Shown here one piece after another: positions 52,245 through 61,303 of a stretch of 64,000 nt of DNA. The notes below the pieces were generated by a model, which was not told the origin of the DNA, did no database searches, and saw only the letters and a list, made by a program, of their open reading frames with translations. The translations under genes were made by a program, and so were the position numbers. Within the stretch, counting starts at the first letter, position 1, and every line of letters begins with the position of its first letter. This DNA comes from Bacteroidota bacterium (GTDB taxonomy: Bacteria; Bacteroidota; Bacteroidia; Flavobacteriales; Flavobacteriaceae), in contig JAQCIQ010000005.1 in NCBI GenBank assembly GCA_027592025.1, forward strand, positions 1 through 64,000, written 5' to 3'.

Positions 52245-53432
52245 ATGAATCCATTATCTGACCGAGTCATCAATATGTCAACATCTCAAACTTTGGCTAT
52301 GGCTGCCAAAGCTAGAGAACTCAGAATCGAAGGTAAAGACATCATTGGATTGAGCCTAGGAGAACCTGATTTTGAGACCCCTGATTTTATAAAAAATTCG
52401 GCTAAACAGGCCATCAATGACAACTACAACAGTTATTCTCCAGTTGACGGGTACGCCGATCTTAAATTGGCCATTAGCGCAAAGTTTAAAAGAGACAACA
52501 ACCTTGATTATGGACCTGCCCAAATCGTTGTATCCACTGGAGCCAAACAGTCACTTTTTAATATCGCGATGGTCGTACTCAATCCTGGTGATGAGGTGAT
52601 TTTACCTTGTCCTTATTGGGTCAGCTACTCAGACATGATCAAACTCGCAGAAGGAGTACCCGTTGAGGTTCAAACCTCAATTGACACGGACTTCAAAATG
52701 ACTGCTGAACAGTTGGAGGGTGCTATTACCTCAAAAACTAAAATGATTTGGTTCAGTTCGCCGTGCAATCCATCTGGATCGGTCTATTCCAAACATGAAC
52801 TTGAAGAATTGGCTACGGTTTTGGATAAATATCCCCATATCTATGTAGTTTCAGACGAAATTTATGAACACATCAATTTCGAGGAAAGACATTTTAGCAT
52901 GGCTCAAATTCCATCGATGTACGACAGAACAATTACAGTCAATGGGGTTTCAAAGGCCTTCGCCATGACAGGATGGAGAATTGGTTTTATCGGAGCCCCT
53001 GAAAAAATTGCTAGAGCTTGCAACAAAATGCAAGGTCAGGTTACTAGTGGCGCAAATTCTATCGCTCAGAGGGCTGTTGTTACTGCCATGGAAGCAGATC
53101 CATCCTCAATTCAGTACATGGTCACTGAGTTTGAGAAGAGACGTAACCTCATTTTATCGCTAGCCAATAATATTCCTGGAATGATTTGTAATATCCCCGC
53201 GGGTGCGTTTTACATCTTCCCCGATATTTCCTATTATTTCGGCAAAAGTCTTAGAGGTAAAACCATCAATTCTGCTGATGATTTCGCCATGTATCTTTTG
53301 GAAGAAGCTCTGGTAGCCACCGTCACCGGGGAAGCTTTTGGAAATAAGGATTGTATTCGAATTTCCTATGCGGCGTCGCAAGAACAAATTATTGAAGCAA
53401 TGTCGAGAATCAGAAAAGCACTTCAAGAATAG
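52245..53432 (+). CDS. aspC: Aspartate/aromatic-type aminotransferase (class I)
   Basis: 395 aa. LSLGEPDFETPDF, the SSPCNPSGSVYS motif, SDEIYEHINF, and the PLP lysine Lys237 in VNGVSKAFAMTGWRIGFIG mark a class I (I-gamma) aspartate aminotransferase, the type common in bacteria such as Thermus. It likely moves amino groups between aspartate and 2-oxoglutarate. It lies 15 bases downstream of the desaturase and one base short of the convergent trkH. Confidence 0.9.
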   Translation: MNPLSDRVINMSTSQTLAMAAKARELRIEGKDIIGLSLGEPDFETPDFIKNSAKQAINDNYNSYSPVDGYADLKLAISAKFKRDNNLDYGPAQIVVSTGAKQSLFNIAMVVLNPGDEVILPCPYWVSYSDMIKLAEGVPVEVQTSIDTDFKMTAEQLEGAITSKTKMIWFSSPCNPSGSVYSKHELEELATVLDKYPHIYVVSDEIYEHINFEERHFSMAQIPSMYDRTITVNGVSKAFAMTGWRIGFIGAPEKIARACNKMQGQVTSGANSIAQRAVVTAMEADPSSIQYMVTEFEKRRNLILSLANNIPGMICNIPAGAFYIFPDISYYFGKSLRGKTINSADDFAMYLLEEALVATVTGEAFGNKDCIRISYAASQEQIIEAMSRIRKALQE

Positions 53433-53433
53433 A

Positions 53434-54927
53434 TTAGCGATTGCGCCAGAAAAATGGCGTAAACAATATCAAAACAGTAAATAGTTCAAGTCTTCCTATC
53501 AGCATTAGAAAGCTGCACCACCACTTGCCCAAAGCCGGCATTGACTCAAAAGTATCCACTGGACTAAAATTGCCTAAGGCAGGTCCAATGTTGCCCAAAC
53601 TAGAGGCAGATACGCCCAAGGCTGAAACGAAATCTAAACCAATTGCTGACAGGACTAGGGCTCCAATAATGAATGAGAGCATGTAAAGAATAAAGAACGC
53701 AAGAACATTGAATACGATGGTCTCAGAAATGATCTTTTTATTAAACCGCACAGGTAATACTGCATTGGGATGCAGTGCTCTTTTGAACTCAAGAAAACCA
53801 TTTCGAATGGTAACCAAATGACGAACCACTTTAATGCCTCCTGAGGTACTCCCAGAGGACCCCCCCAAAAACATCAAACCAAAAAACAGTACGGTTAGGA
53901 ATGGAGTCCAAGAAGTAAAATCTGCGGTAACAAATCCTGTAGTGGTAATGACCGATAAGACTTGAAACATAGAGTGACGAAAGTCCGCTTCATAGATGCC
54001 ATAGACCATTGGGAATGCATCGTTCGGAACTAAAAAATCTGATTTTAAATAAATGATGCTCGCTGTAACAAGAGTGAATATGGCGATAAATTTGATATAG
54101 AGGATGAATTCTTCATCTCCCCAGATTTTTTTCCACTTCCCCTTGATGGCGAAATAGGTCAACACAAAATTACTTCCAGCGATGAGCATGAAAAGCATAA
54201 CAATGTATTGAACCATGGGCAAATGGTTGTAAAACATTAGACTGCTATTCTTTGTAGAAAAACCTCCAGTAGAAACGGTTGCCATAGCGTGGTTGATGGC
54301 ATCAAAAAATGGCATTCCAGCCCAGTTCAAAAGAAGGGTTTCGGCTAAGGTAAGTCCAACATAGATGAACCAGAGTCTTTTAGCGGTATCAGTGATTCTT
54401 GGGTGAAGTTTGTCGGAACTTAGCCCAGGGGCTTCGGCAGTAAACAACTGCATGCCGCCTATCCCTAAGAGCGGCAGTATCGCAATGGCTAGGACAATAA
54501 TCCCCATACCACCAATCCAATGAGTGAGACTCCTCCAGAAAAGAACGCCTTTTGGGACAGATTCTATATCCGTTAAAATGGTTGCGCCAGTAGTGGTATA
54601 ACCCGATACTGTTTCAAAAAAAGCATTAGTAAACTCTGGTATAACTCCTGTCATTACATAGGGCAACGCCCCAGAAATCGCCATTACAATCCAACCCAGC
54701 GCCACAACGATGTATCCATCACGACGACCCATCTCTCGAGAGTGATTTTTGGTAACAAGCATGGCAATAATGCCTAGTCCCAAAACAATTGATGCCGAAG
54801 AAAGTAACATCGGTGTAGTAGCATCACCAAAACCAAAACCTACCAGACCTGCGGTCAGAATAAAAACACCATTACAAAGGAGCAATAGTCCAAAAAAATG
54901 TCCGATGGTTTTATAATTTAACCGCAT
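53434..54927 (-). CDS. trkH: Potassium uptake protein TrkH
   Basis: 497 aa, about ten membrane helices with four pore-loop repeats: TTTGATILTDIE, STGGFSTKNSS, TTTGFVTADFTSW and ASSLGNIGPALG. Each has the selectivity-filter glycine. It is the K+-translocating subunit that works with TrkA. It starts 7 bases after trkA. Confidence 0.96.
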   Translation of the reverse strand: MRLNYKTIGHFFGLLLLCNGVFILTAGLVGFGFGDATTPMLLSSASIVLGLGIIAMLVTKNHSREMGRRDGYIVVALGWIVMAISGALPYVMTGVIPEFTNAFFETVSGYTTTGATILTDIESVPKGVLFWRSLTHWIGGMGIIVLAIAILPLLGIGGMQLFTAEAPGLSSDKLHPRITDTAKRLWFIYVGLTLAETLLLNWAGMPFFDAINHAMATVSTGGFSTKNSSLMFYNHLPMVQYIVMLFMLIAGSNFVLTYFAIKGKWKKIWGDEEFILYIKFIAIFTLVTASIIYLKSDFLVPNDAFPMVYGIYEADFRHSMFQVLSVITTTGFVTADFTSWTPFLTVLFFGLMFLGGSSGSTSGGIKVVRHLVTIRNGFLEFKRALHPNAVLPVRFNKKIISETIVFNVLAFFILYMLSFIIGALVLSAIGLDFVSALGVSASSLGNIGPALGNFSPVDTFESMPALGKWWCSFLMLIGRLELFTVLILFTPFFWRNR

Positions 54928-54934
54928 GCTTTAG

Positions 54935-56284
54935 TTAGTGGAAAAGTTCTTCAACTTTTTTGAGTGCCTGGGGCAAACAACAGACTACAATTTTATCGTT
55001 TGGTTGTATTACAAAATCCCCCAAAGCGATAAGACCCTGTCCATTTCGAATAACACCTCCAATAATGGCCGATATAGGGAAATTAAGATCCTTTATCCGT
55101 TTGTTTGCAATTTTTGAGCCCGATCTCACCATGAACTCCAGCAATTCGGCGTTCATGTTGCTTAGCTTGGTAATGGCCAGAACCTCCCCTTTTCTTATGT
55201 GTCGGAAAATAGTATTAGCCGCTAATAGTTTTTTGTTGATCAAAGCATCTATGCCAATGGATTGGGACAACTCAAAATAATCCATGTTCTCCACCAAAGC
55301 AATGGTTTTTCGTACTCCCTTTGATTTCGCTACCAAGCATGACATGATGTTGGTTTCTGAATTGCCTGTCACAGCAATAAAGGCGTCAATTGATTCAATG
55401 TTTTCTTCGGCCAACAATTCGACATTTCTGCCATCCCCATGAATAATAAGGGCATTGGGTAATTCGTCAGCCAACTCAAGTGCTCGTTCTTTGTTGCGCT
55501 CAATAATCTTTATATTGAATCGCTTATCCATCAAATCTCTGGCGGTTTTTGAACCGATGCGGCCACCACCAAGGATCATTAAGTCGTTCAATTCAGTATT
55601 CGTTTTACCGGTCAACTTGCACAGCTCCTCATCCCCACCTTTGGAAGTGATGAAAATGACATGATCCCCTTCCTTAAACAAAGTATCTCCGCGAGGAATG
55701 ATGGTATTTGGCATCCCAAATCGTTGAATGGCTATCGGCACAAAATGTATTTCGGGGAGTAATTCAGCAGCTTCTTTAACCGATTTGCCAACAAAAATAG
55801 CAGCGCGCGACAGATTAAGCCCCAGCATGGTTAAAGCCCCATCTTCAAAAGAAAAGGTATCGTCAAAAGCCGATTGATCGAGTAAAAGTTCGATTTCGGT
55901 CGCAGCCAAGGCCTCTGGTGAAATCAATTCGTCGATGCCAAACTTAGTAAATCCAACTAATTCTTGATTGTCAATAAATTCTGTGTTTGAAATCCTTGCG
56001 ATAGTTCGTTTAGCTCCCAATTGTTTGGCAATGGCGCATACTGTAATATTGGCTGTTTCGGAAGCAGTTACACCAATAACCAAATCAGTTTGCGACACTA
56101 GGGCTTCTTTCAGAATCGCTATGGATGTTGCGTCACCCCGAATTACTTTAATATCGAGGTGGGTTTCGGCATAGGATAAGCACGTCTTATCAACATCAAT
56201 TAAAGTGATTTCGAGTGATTCGTATGACAGGCGTTTGGCCAAATGAAAGCCAACCTCACCTGCGCCAGCAATGATAATTTTCAT
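54935..56284 (-). CDS. trkA: Trk system regulatory subunit TrkA
   Basis: 449 aa with two RCK modules. The first NAD-binding motif is IIAGAGEVGFHLAKRL at the N terminus; the second is MILGGGRIGSKTARDL near residue 235. Each is followed by a RCK_C domain (for example TKLSNMNAELLEFMV). It gates TrkH in response to nucleotides. An exact -7 box lies about 97 bases upstream, giving a leader of roughly 90 bases. Confidence 0.96.
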   Translation of the reverse strand: MKIIIAGAGEVGFHLAKRLSYESLEITLIDVDKTCLSYAETHLDIKVIRGDATSIAILKEALVSQTDLVIGVTASETANITVCAIAKQLGAKRTIARISNTEFIDNQELVGFTKFGIDELISPEALAATEIELLLDQSAFDDTFSFEDGALTMLGLNLSRAAIFVGKSVKEAAELLPEIHFVPIAIQRFGMPNTIIPRGDTLFKEGDHVIFITSKGGDEELCKLTGKTNTELNDLMILGGGRIGSKTARDLMDKRFNIKIIERNKERALELADELPNALIIHGDGRNVELLAEENIESIDAFIAVTGNSETNIMSCLVAKSKGVRKTIALVENMDYFELSQSIGIDALINKKLLAANTIFRHIRKGEVLAITKLSNMNAELLEFMVRSGSKIANKRIKDLNFPISAIIGGVIRNGQGLIALGDFVIQPNDKIVVCCLPQALKKVEELFH

Positions 56285-56380
56285 TGATTAAAAAAAAGTA
56301 TCTCGATTGAAACGATTGTATTCACAATGTTCACTGTTTAAAAGGTGATTAATTAAAAAGAAAAGACACCTAACATAACG

Positions 56381-56388
56381 CAAAGATA
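56381..56388 (-). promoter_or_regulatory. -7 promoter box upstream of trkA
   Basis: CAAAGATA on the plus strand reads TATCTTTG on the minus strand, an exact TAnnTTTG match 96 bases upstream of trkA. It lies in the 183-base gap between trkA and ubiE, the largest in the window. No strong structure is seen elsewhere in that gap. Confidence 0.4.
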
Positions 56389-56467
56389 TATTATTTTTAC
56401 CAACCACATTTAGACTGTATTCTTATAATTTATTGGAACGAACGACCGTCCGCTATATAAAATAACA

Positions 56468-57187
56468 TTGGTTAAACCCTATCAAAATCAAGAAGACAGC
56501 AAGAAGGTACAAGTCGAACAGATGTTCGATTCCATTTCTTCTGAATACGACCGCTTGAATAGAGTGATCTCATTTGGAATTGATTTGAAATGGCGGAAGA
56601 AAGTTGTCAAAATGGCTTTCGAACTGGCTCCAGATCAAGTCCTCGATGTGGCTACTGGTACTGGAGATTTGGTGTTAGCCATGCGCAACTGCGGCGCTTC
56701 TAGAATTGTGGGCTTGGATCTCAGCCCAGGAATGTTAGCTGTTGGAACAGAGAAAGTAAAGCGCGCCGGTGCCGACTCTTTGGTTGAAATGGTGATTGGA
56801 GATTCAGAAAATTTAAACTTTGAATCAGAGACTTTCGACCTGATTACTGTGGCGTTCGGAATTCGAAATTTTGAGAATTTAAACAAAGGGTTGTCCGAAA
56901 TGTTGCGTGTTCTTAAAACGGGAGGTACGTTAATTATTCTGGAAACATCGGTTCCTTCACGTTTTCCTTTCAAGCAGTTGTATTTATTTCACAGTAACCT
57001 TATTCTTCCTTTGATAGGAAAATTATTTTCGAAAAATCAATCGGCTTACCGATACCTTGGCAATTCTGCACAACAATTTCCCTATGGCGAAGCCTTAAAC
57101 AATATTTTGAGTGAAATTGGGTTTAAGAATGCTAAAGCCAATCCTCAAACGTTTGGAGTGGCCACAATTTATTCTGCACAAAAATGA
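56468..57187 (+). CDS. ubiE: Demethylmenaquinone methyltransferase
   Basis: 239 aa from a TTG start at 56468; MVKPYQNQEDSKKVQVEQMFDSISSEYDRLN is the usual Bacteroidota N terminus, so the later ATG at 56522 would cut into the family core. Methylates demethylmenaquinone with SAM to make menaquinone. Motifs are VLDVATGTGDLVLAM near residue 58, AFGIRNFENLNKGLSEM, and the C-terminal Y-IYSA-type ending. Its stop overlaps porT by 4 bases. Confidence 0.95.
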   Translation: MVKPYQNQEDSKKVQVEQMFDSISSEYDRLNRVISFGIDLKWRKKVVKMAFELAPDQVLDVATGTGDLVLAMRNCGASRIVGLDLSPGMLAVGTEKVKRAGADSLVEMVIGDSENLNFESETFDLITVAFGIRNFENLNKGLSEMLRVLKTGGTLIILETSVPSRFPFKQLYLFHSNLILPLIGKLFSKNQSAYRYLGNSAQQFPYGEALNNILSEIGFKNAKANPQTFGVATIYSAQK

Positions 57188-57912
57188 TCCGATCCTTGAA
57201 ACTTTTTAGCGTTGTGCTTATCGTGTTGGCGACAAGTCAAAATGCTGATGCTCAAATATTTTCAAAAGAGCGCATTCAAAACAATGCCACTATGGACATG
57301 AAGAAAGTATCATGGGGCTATTTTTTAGGTTTTAACAACTTTGACTTCAATATCGATTACAAAAAGGATTTGCCTGACATTGAAACTGAGCGTTCAATGG
57401 GTTTTAATGTCGGCCTAATCGGAAACGTTAGAATTAATGACTACATCGATATCCGTTTAGAGCCAGGTCTAACGGTGAGCAAGAGAACGCTTCAATACGA
57501 TTCGTTGTATTTTTTACCCGAAACAATGCCGACCAAAGCAGACTTGACCAGGGAAATACCATCAACCTATATTTACGTTCCTCTTTTGGTCAAATTGTCG
57601 ACCAAACGGATCAACAATTTCAAACCTTTTGTGGTCGGGGGCGTTTCGACTGCTCTCAATTTGTCGAGCAATGAAAAAAACGTCAACGACAATAGTCAAG
57701 GTGACTGGAGAGCCAAAAAGAATGTTCTGTTTTACGAGTTAGGATTTGGTATAGATTTTTACTTGTATTGGTTCAAATTTACACCGACGATTAGAGGAGT
57801 GTTTGGGCTAACCGACGAGGTTACGCCAGACGTCGATCCTGACAGTCCTTGGACAGGAAATATATCCAAAATGGAATCCAGAGGTGTTTTTATCAATTTT
57901 ACTTTCCAATAG
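57184..57912 (+). CDS. porT: PorT-like component of the type IX secretion system
   Basis: 242 aa with a signal peptide (residues 1-23) and an eight-stranded-barrel-like mature region: KKVSWGYFLGFNNFDFNIDYK, MGFNVGLIGNVRINDYIDIRLEPGLTVSKR, PLLVKLSTKRINNFKPFVVGGVSTALN, and a C-terminal GVFINFTFQ. This matches PorT, a membrane protein required for type IX secretion in Porphyromonas and Flavobacterium. The coupling to ubiE by a 4-base overlap is the arrangement seen in flavobacteria. Overlaps the convergent methyltransferase gene by 14 bases. Confidence 0.88.
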   Translation: MIRSLKLFSVVLIVLATSQNADAQIFSKERIQNNATMDMKKVSWGYFLGFNNFDFNIDYKKDLPDIETERSMGFNVGLIGNVRINDYIDIRLEPGLTVSKRTLQYDSLYFLPETMPTKADLTREIPSTYIYVPLLVKLSTKRINNFKPFVVGGVSTALNLSSNEKNVNDNSQGDWRAKKNVLFYELGFGIDFYLYWFKFTPTIRGVFGLTDEVTPDVDPDSPWTGNISKMESRGVFINFTFQ

Positions 57913-58633
57913 TAACTCTGAAATATTCGCTCAGTATGACAGAGGTGGCAGTCGCCACGTTCAAACTTTCCACACTAGAATCCGTGCTGTATTTTGGTAT
58001 TGAAATTGAGCCGGTCAACTCTGCTCGAACCTCATCTGAAATCCCTTGACCTTCATTGCCCATGACCACAACAACATCCTTGGGCCACTGAAATTGATAA
58101 ACCGAATCGGCCTCCATAAAGGTGCCTATTTTAGGAATTGGCGTCTTCTTGAGCCAAAGCGGCAAATCGACATAGGTCACATTAACCCTTGCGATCGATC
58201 CCATGGTGGCCTGTACCACTTTAGGATGAAAACAATCTACAGAGTCAAGACTGCAAACCAAGTTTTTCACACCAAACCAATCGCAGAGCCTTACAATAGT
58301 GCCAAAATTCCCAGGATCTCTGACCCCATCGAGCGCCAATACATTACCGGTCAGAGCAATCTCTTTCATTTTGGGAATTTTGAAAACACCAATTAGATTT
58401 TGAGGCGTTGTCAAGCTGCTCATGGCCTTCAATTCACTTGAATTGATAACAATTTGAACCATAGGAGGCAACTCATCGAGAAGTTTAAGTGTGTAACATT
58501 CTTTGAGTTCCATTCCTGCGGCTACCAGATCGAGAACGGACTTTGGCCCTTCTACCACAAAGCAACCAGAAGCTTCACGGTATTTCCTTTGAGTCAAATT
58601 GAGGATAAATTTAATTTGTTTTTTACTTAACAT
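57899..58633 (-). CDS. SpoU/TrmH-family RNA 2'-O-methyltransferase
   Basis: 244 aa. The N-terminal substrate-binding part (LSKKQIKFILNLTQRKYREASGCFVVEGPKSV) resembles L30e-like domains, and the SPOUT domain carries motif 1 DGVRDPGNFGTIVRLCDWFG, motif 2 VVVMGNEGQGIS and motif 3 SIPKYSTDSSVESLNVATATSVI. These are all the usual trefoil-knot SAM-binding blocks. The rRNA or tRNA target is not predictable. Convergent with porT, divergent from tamL. Confidence 0.93.
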   Translation of the reverse strand: MLSKKQIKFILNLTQRKYREASGCFVVEGPKSVLDLVAAGMELKECYTLKLLDELPPMVQIVINSSELKAMSSLTTPQNLIGVFKIPKMKEIALTGNVLALDGVRDPGNFGTIVRLCDWFGVKNLVCSLDSVDCFHPKVVQATMGSIARVNVTYVDLPLWLKKTPIPKIGTFMEADSVYQFQWPKDVVVVMGNEGQGISDEVRAELTGSISIPKYSTDSSVESLNVATATSVILSEYFRVTIGK

Positions 58634-58643
58634 GTAAATCGTG

Positions 58644-58651
58644 TATTTTTG
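58644..58651 (+). promoter_or_regulatory. -7 promoter box of tamL
   Basis: TATTTTTG, an exact TAnnTTTG match. It contains the TTG that would open the longest reading frame, so the real start is the ATG at 58694, 42 bases downstream. Confidence 0.55.
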
Positions 58652-58693
58652 AAAACCAATAAACTAACTTCATTTACCCGTTCGGGATCATCG

Positions 58694-61249
58694 ATGCGCA
58701 TTCATACAAAAATATCACTTATATCCATAACATGCACCATGCTGTTTGGTTGTGACGTTCTGAAGCGGGTTCCAAAAAATCAATCCTTACTTATAGAAGC
58801 AAGTATTGTTGTAGATGGCAAAAAAGATAAATCGGAAGAAGTCAATGCCATGTTGACCCAAAAGCCGAACAGCAAGTTATTTTCAAAATTTCCAATAAGG
58901 CTTCATTTGTACAACACCGCAAGACCCAATCGAGATTCTCTTTTTTCAGCTTGGCGGTATTCTGATCCAAAAAGATCAGCCCGTTTAACAAAAATATACT
59001 CCAACAAACAATTAGATCGCATTGAAGATTGGACGTTGTCTTTTAACAATTGGCTGAGAACAATAGGCGAACCGCCATCGGTTTTCAACCCATCTGCTGC
59101 AGAGCGAAGCAAAGAAAATTTAAGATCATTCTTCTTCAAAAAAGGTTGGTTTGACATAGAAGTGTCCGAAAGCATTGACTCACTTGATGTCCAGAAAATA
59201 AGGGTCAACTATATCGTGACCAAAAACAAACCTTATATTATTGACAGTATTTCTCACACCATCTCCTCACCTATTATTGAGAAACTGTATACCGAAAACT
59301 CTTCGGAATCAAAGGTGAAATCGGGAGAAATCTTCAATGAAAACAACTTTATCGCTGAAAGAGAGCGGTTGACAGGGATTTTTCGCAACAAAGGCATCTA
59401 TCATTTTTCTTCCGACTACATCAGTTTCAAGTTTGACACCATTGGAACGGGTCAAAAAGTAAATACCATTTTAGATATTGAAGATAGAATCATACGAAAC
59501 GAAGATTCTGTCAGTCGGGCCGACTTTCAACCTTTTAAAATAAATAAAGTTCAAATATTTACCGATTCAAATGCCGACAACCGAGGCAAAACACCAACAG
59601 ATTCGCTCAAGTATCGGGGTTTTGTGTTTTACAGCTATGGCCCGATGAAATACCGTCCTCAAGCCTTGGCCAAGGCCATTTTTATCAAACCCGACAGCTT
59701 GTTCAGCGACATTGACCGCAGCAGAACATATCGCTATATCAACGAATTGCAAACTTTCAAATACCCGAATATCGAATATCAGGAAAGGCCTCGCGACAGT
59801 TCTTTGTTAACTTCCATCTATCTCAGCCCAAGACCCAAATACGGCCTTGGGTTTGATGTTAATGTCTCTCAGAGCAATATCCAAGCCGTAGGATTTTCAT
59901 TTAGTAGTGCTCTGAAAATCCGAAATGTATTCAAGGGTTCCGAAACATTAGAGATTTCGGCCATTGGGGCCATTGGATCCTCGAAAGACGGTGCTGAATC
60001 TAGAACCAATTTTTTCGACATCAACGAAATAGGAACCGATCTCAGGCTGATCATCCCTAGATTTGTATTTCCTTTTAACGTAGAGAAATTGATTCCCAAC
60101 GAAATGACTCCCTTTACTAGGCTGAGTGGAGGCTATTCCAGTCAAACAAATATTGGCTTAGACAAGCAATCGATCAAAGCAGTTCTTAACTATAATTGGA
60201 AACCGAGCAGCCAGGTTAAAAATAGTATGGATTTAATCAACATTCAATACGTTAGAAACTTGGATCCAGGGAGGTATTTTACAGTTTATCAGAACTCCTT
60301 TTCTCGTTTAGAAAACATCGCAGTTAGCAGCTATCCAACCCCAACATCATTTTTGATTATGGACGAGTTCGGCAATGCCAATCTCGACATTAATCAAGCG
60401 GATCAATTTATTGATTTGGTGGCATCAGACAACGCCTTTGCGTCCAGCAATCCAGATGACGCCAGAAACGTTAGAAATATAAAAGAGCGTAAAACGCGTT
60501 TGACACAAAACAACTTAATTATTGCATCCAACTTTAATTACACCTTCGATAAGAGAGAAGATGTTTTCGACGCAGACTATTCGATTTTTAAAGGTCGCAT
60601 TGAACTTGCAGGGAATCTTTTGAACGCCACCAAAACTCTTTTAAATCTTCCTACAAACGAATATGGGGAATCTGAAGTCAACGGTGTTGCCTTTTCTCAA
60701 TATGTCAAAACGGACCTAGATTATATTAAACATTGGTCTTTAGGTTACGGAAATATTCTTGCATTCCGAGCCTATGGGGGCATTGCCGTACCCATTGGAA
60801 ATTCGAGTAGCATTCCGTTTTCGAAAAGTTATTTTGCGGGAGGAACTAACGATAACCGAGCTTGGACTGCCTACAATTTGGGCCCAGGTAAAACCAATAG
60901 TCCCAACGAGTTCAATGAAGCCAACATGAAATTAGCCTTCAATTTAGAGCACCGCTACAATCTATTTGGGAGCTTCAAGGGTGCCTTTTTTGTTGATGCT
61001 GGAAATATTTGGAATGTCTATACCGATGGCATCAACGATCCCGATTCCACCTTTGATGGATTTCGAGATTTTGCAGATTTGGCTGTAGGTTCTGGGTTTG
61101 GAATTCGGTATGACATTAGTTTATTTGCTTTCAGATTTGACGTTGGCTTTAAGACCTATGAACCCTCAAAAATCGACGGGTCTCGATGGTTCAAAAATTA
61201 CAATTTCAGCAATGCCGTTTATAACATAGGCATAAATTACCCATTCTAA
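58694..61249 (+). CDS. tamL: TamL-type Omp85 outer-membrane lipoprotein
   Basis: 851 aa from the ATG at 58694. The signal ends in TMLFGC, a lipobox, which distinguishes the Bacteroidota TamL from TamA. POTRA-like repeats occupy about residues 25-380 (for example FFFKKGWFDIEVSESIDSLDVQKIRVNYIVTKNKPY). The Omp85 barrel follows, ending with GSGFGIRYDISLFAFRFDVGFKTYEP and a terminal Phe. It probably inserts or assembles outer-membrane components with a TamB-like partner, which is not in the window. Confidence 0.88.
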   Translation: MRIHTKISLISITCTMLFGCDVLKRVPKNQSLLIEASIVVDGKKDKSEEVNAMLTQKPNSKLFSKFPIRLHLYNTARPNRDSLFSAWRYSDPKRSARLTKIYSNKQLDRIEDWTLSFNNWLRTIGEPPSVFNPSAAERSKENLRSFFFKKGWFDIEVSESIDSLDVQKIRVNYIVTKNKPYIIDSISHTISSPIIEKLYTENSSESKVKSGEIFNENNFIAERERLTGIFRNKGIYHFSSDYISFKFDTIGTGQKVNTILDIEDRIIRNEDSVSRADFQPFKINKVQIFTDSNADNRGKTPTDSLKYRGFVFYSYGPMKYRPQALAKAIFIKPDSLFSDIDRSRTYRYINELQTFKYPNIEYQERPRDSSLLTSIYLSPRPKYGLGFDVNVSQSNIQAVGFSFSSALKIRNVFKGSETLEISAIGAIGSSKDGAESRTNFFDINEIGTDLRLIIPRFVFPFNVEKLIPNEMTPFTRLSGGYSSQTNIGLDKQSIKAVLNYNWKPSSQVKNSMDLINIQYVRNLDPGRYFTVYQNSFSRLENIAVSSYPTPTSFLIMDEFGNANLDINQADQFIDLVASDNAFASSNPDDARNVRNIKERKTRLTQNNLIIASNFNYTFDKREDVFDADYSIFKGRIELAGNLLNATKTLLNLPTNEYGESEVNGVAFSQYVKTDLDYIKHWSLGYGNILAFRAYGGIAVPIGNSSSIPFSKSYFAGGTNDNRAWTAYNLGPGKTNSPNEFNEANMKLAFNLEHRYNLFGSFKGAFFVDAGNIWNVYTDGINDPDSTFDGFRDFADLAVGSGFGIRYDISLFAFRFDVGFKTYEPSKIDGSRWFKNYNFSNAVYNIGINYPF

Positions 61250-61271
61250 ATGGTGTAAAATGAAAAATGAT

Positions 61272-61279
61272 TACATTTG
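61272..61279 (+). promoter_or_regulatory. -7 promoter box of fbaA-accD
   Basis: TACATTTG, an exact TAnnTTTG match 24 bases upstream of the fbaA ATG. Confidence 0.55.
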
Positions 61280-61303
61280 ATTCCTTAAACCAAAAACAAA
61301 AAA

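Noticed and set aside
56343-56371. Inverted repeat AGGTG ... CACCT in the trkA-ubiE gap
   Set aside because: Only a 5-bp stem with a loop near 19 bases in A-rich sequence; easily expected by chance.
58649-58693. TTG start for tamL at 58649
   Set aside because: That TTG is part of an exact -7 promoter box, so it would not be in the mRNA. The ATG at 58694 gives a clean lipoprotein signal.
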